This document shows, one piece after another, positions 62,157 to 64,000 of a stretch of DNA of 64,000 nt; within the stretch, counting starts at the first letter, position 1, and each line of letters starts with the position of its first letter. Under the pieces are notes generated by a model. The model ran no database searches. It was not told the DNA's origin and worked only from the letters and a program-made list of their open reading frames with translations. Source of the stretch: Kalaharituber pfeilii (lineage: Eukaryota > Ascomycota > Pezizomycetes > Pezizales > Pezizaceae); the NCBI GenBank assembly GCA_015179045.1, contig WHUZ01000002.1:1550001-1614000 (forward strand), in the 5' to 3' direction. The translations under genes and the position numbers were made by a program.

Positions 62157-64000
62157 AAGGAAGTAGTGTAATACAAACTAATATAAGCACCGGGGGGCAA
62201 CAGGGGCGCGATAGATGAAACGAATGAAATAAACTACTCAATGGTGCAACGGATGACATGTTTCAACAATGCGCAACCTTATGGAGAAGAAAGCTTGAAA
62301 AGCTACTTACGGTTAAATCACGTATGATACCAAAATAGCGCACCAAATCATGCGGTAAGTAACACCACCAGCAACGAAGCCAATGAGCTATGAGGCGCAG
62401 CTACTAAGGAGTACCATAAAAGTGTGGTAACAGTAAGAAAAGGGTTATCGGCAACCATCTACTCAACTTGTGATGGGCGAATTTTTGAAGAGAAGTTAAG
62501 GAATAATAATATCTTTCAAGACAGTGGGATATTGGATTAATGTTTACAGGGAATTGGAATACATACCCATTATGGAACATGCTACAGATGAGGTATATTC
62601 TATATGTTTTCTTAAACATTGAATTCTGCATCCGAGAGAGCAGGTGATTTCCTTCCAGATGATTTGTATATCTTTCATCTGATCTTGTAGAGCATAGTTA
62701 AAAAAGACAGGTTACATGATGTGGCCAGGGAAAATCCCATATGGTGCCCCAAACCATATTAAGGGATGACGGTAGTTGCCGAGATATATTATTGCAGCAA
62801 ATCGATGGCAGACCATGAGCTCCTGAAACCTAAACCTAGGAAATCTAATATTGCAGAGTTTGCAGGCGCAGCTCCAAGGTGTGTATTGAGGATCTGGTTG
62901 TGTATAAAGAACCCACAAACTTGGTACTAAGTTACTTCGTTGTACTTGGCCGTGGCATACACTGCAAAAGCTGAACATCAAAGTGTTACCCTCATCCCGT
63001 ACTAAAAACCTACTTCTACCTATATCCTCCGCAACCCCGGTTGAGGTAGAATAAGTAAAATATGCATTTAATTAAAAAAGTTATGTGAGACATTTTTGGC
63101 CCGGCAAAATAGGCACGTAAGTTTGAACGACGTTCGCAAGTGCATAATGTTGCGATTCTGGCTCTGACTTCGCTGCAAACTGGGGGATGTCTGATATAAG
63201 TGCAACTGTAATGTCTCGCGGTTGGAAAATACGGAATGTGTGAAAGGGCGAAACATAATGGGGATGCATATGACTTGGTAAGGGACTGTAGGCTGTGGTT
63301 GTAAAGGTTAGGTGCGGAAGAGATACGAGGGTAGTGAAGGAGAATGAGTGACGATCCCCTTTAATATTGCTAGCTAAATGATTACCTTGACGGTCTCAAT
63401 TTCTCATGTGGATTAGCATTTTATGACACACATGCAGCATTTCCGCTCAGAAATAATCAACTATGGAAACGAAATGGATAAACAAATGACAAAAAGGTTA
63501 CTAATGCTTGAAGACGGTGCAACAAGGGTTTGGCGGCTCAAGAGACAATGATACGAACAGAAACACGGCACGGAGACACTGAGATCACGGATCTGGTATT
63601 CACTGAGGTTGCTTTTTTACAAAAATGGAGCGGAAGGCCCTCTCAGAAGGTCCCCCAGATGCACTAAATAACAACATGAGAACGTCATATGCAAACGAAA
63701 GACCAGCGTTTGCTTCCTCCTCTTCGATGTACCTATGCCGTTTGCTGTTTCCTCTCTGTATGCCATTTCATGTATTCCTCCATTTACTCTTTGCACCTAT
63801 CCACCCTGCCACAAGCTGTCCCGCCAAAAAAGAACAATATAAAAATACGCAACTCAACCTCGCGGATTCTGATTCTGCAGTTACACGAGGCCTGCAGTAG
63901 CGGGTGGTCCTCCTGAAAATTTGTACAACACCGATTCCAAAAATGTGATGAATTTGGCTCGAGGGCAGTTGGTGTACCTTTGCGTATATTTTTGAACTTT
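62157..64000. other. Gene-poor right end, 1.8 kb
   Basis: No gene is supported on either strand. Frames are short and AT-rich, with no element signature. The window ends in intergenic DNA. Confidence 0.45.

Overview
The window is nuclear DNA of a filamentous ascomycete (Pezizomycotina). Genes carry short GT-AG introns (about 40 to 130 bp, often several per gene). Housekeeping proteins read as fungal orthologues (DPH2, TAF8, TAF11, Nop13, Som1, U1-C, RPC11, eS7, eS12, SDHAF1). The repeats are typical of fungal genomes: chromodomain gypsy, Copia, two LINE lineages, hAT and Helitron remnants, with stop codons of the kind left by RIP. The order or species cannot be fixed from the sequence alone. 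Gene space is loose, with many AT-rich intergenic stretches of 0.5 to 3.4 kb.

Layout. 1-8.0 kb is a nested graveyard of decayed mobile elements on the + strand: a chromovirus integrase/chromodomain end, LINE ORF1 copies A, B and C, a hAT fragment, a LINE RT-RNase H end, a solo LTR with a perfect 5-bp target duplication, LINE ORF2 pieces and a Helitron helicase scrap. 9.6-19.2 kb holds a cupredoxin-like membrane protein (-), TAF8 (+), SOM1 (-), an uncharacterised 555-residue protein (+) and DPH2 (+). 22.6-31.7 kb holds a GT31-like glycosyltransferase (-), a frameshifted lumazine synthase gene RIB4 (+), SDHAF1 (-), a fumarylacetoacetate-hydrolase-family gene (+) and an unknown gene split by a second solo LTR (+). 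33.5-38.7 kb holds a minisatellite, a small membrane-protein candidate, NOP13 (-) and the U1-C snRNP gene (-). A 0.8 kb imperfect palindrome fills 38.9-39.8 kb. 41.9-46.5 kb holds a glycine-rich small protein, RPC11, eS12 (-) and eS7. 48.4-58.6 kb and on to 60 kb holds an unknown 465-residue protein (-), TAF11 (+), a questin-oxidase-like (AflY family) gene (+) and a UBX-domain protein (-). 60.6-62.2 kb is a truncated Copia element (-) joined to an LTR of another family.

Most protein-coding genes were assembled exon by exon. The splice phases close exactly for the models given, which is the main internal check. There is no operon logic or obvious metabolic cluster. The genes serve translation (eS7, eS12, DPH2), transcription and splicing (TAF8, TAF11, RPC11, U1-C), ribosome assembly (Nop13), mitochondria (Som1, SDHAF1, FAH family) and protein turnover (UBX).

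Main surprises: two solo LTRs that share ends, TATA and R segment but carry unrelated tandem-repeat modules in U3; a RIB4 gene with two separate frame breaks; the long foldback palindrome; and LINE copies joined head to tail through an identical 26-bp segment.
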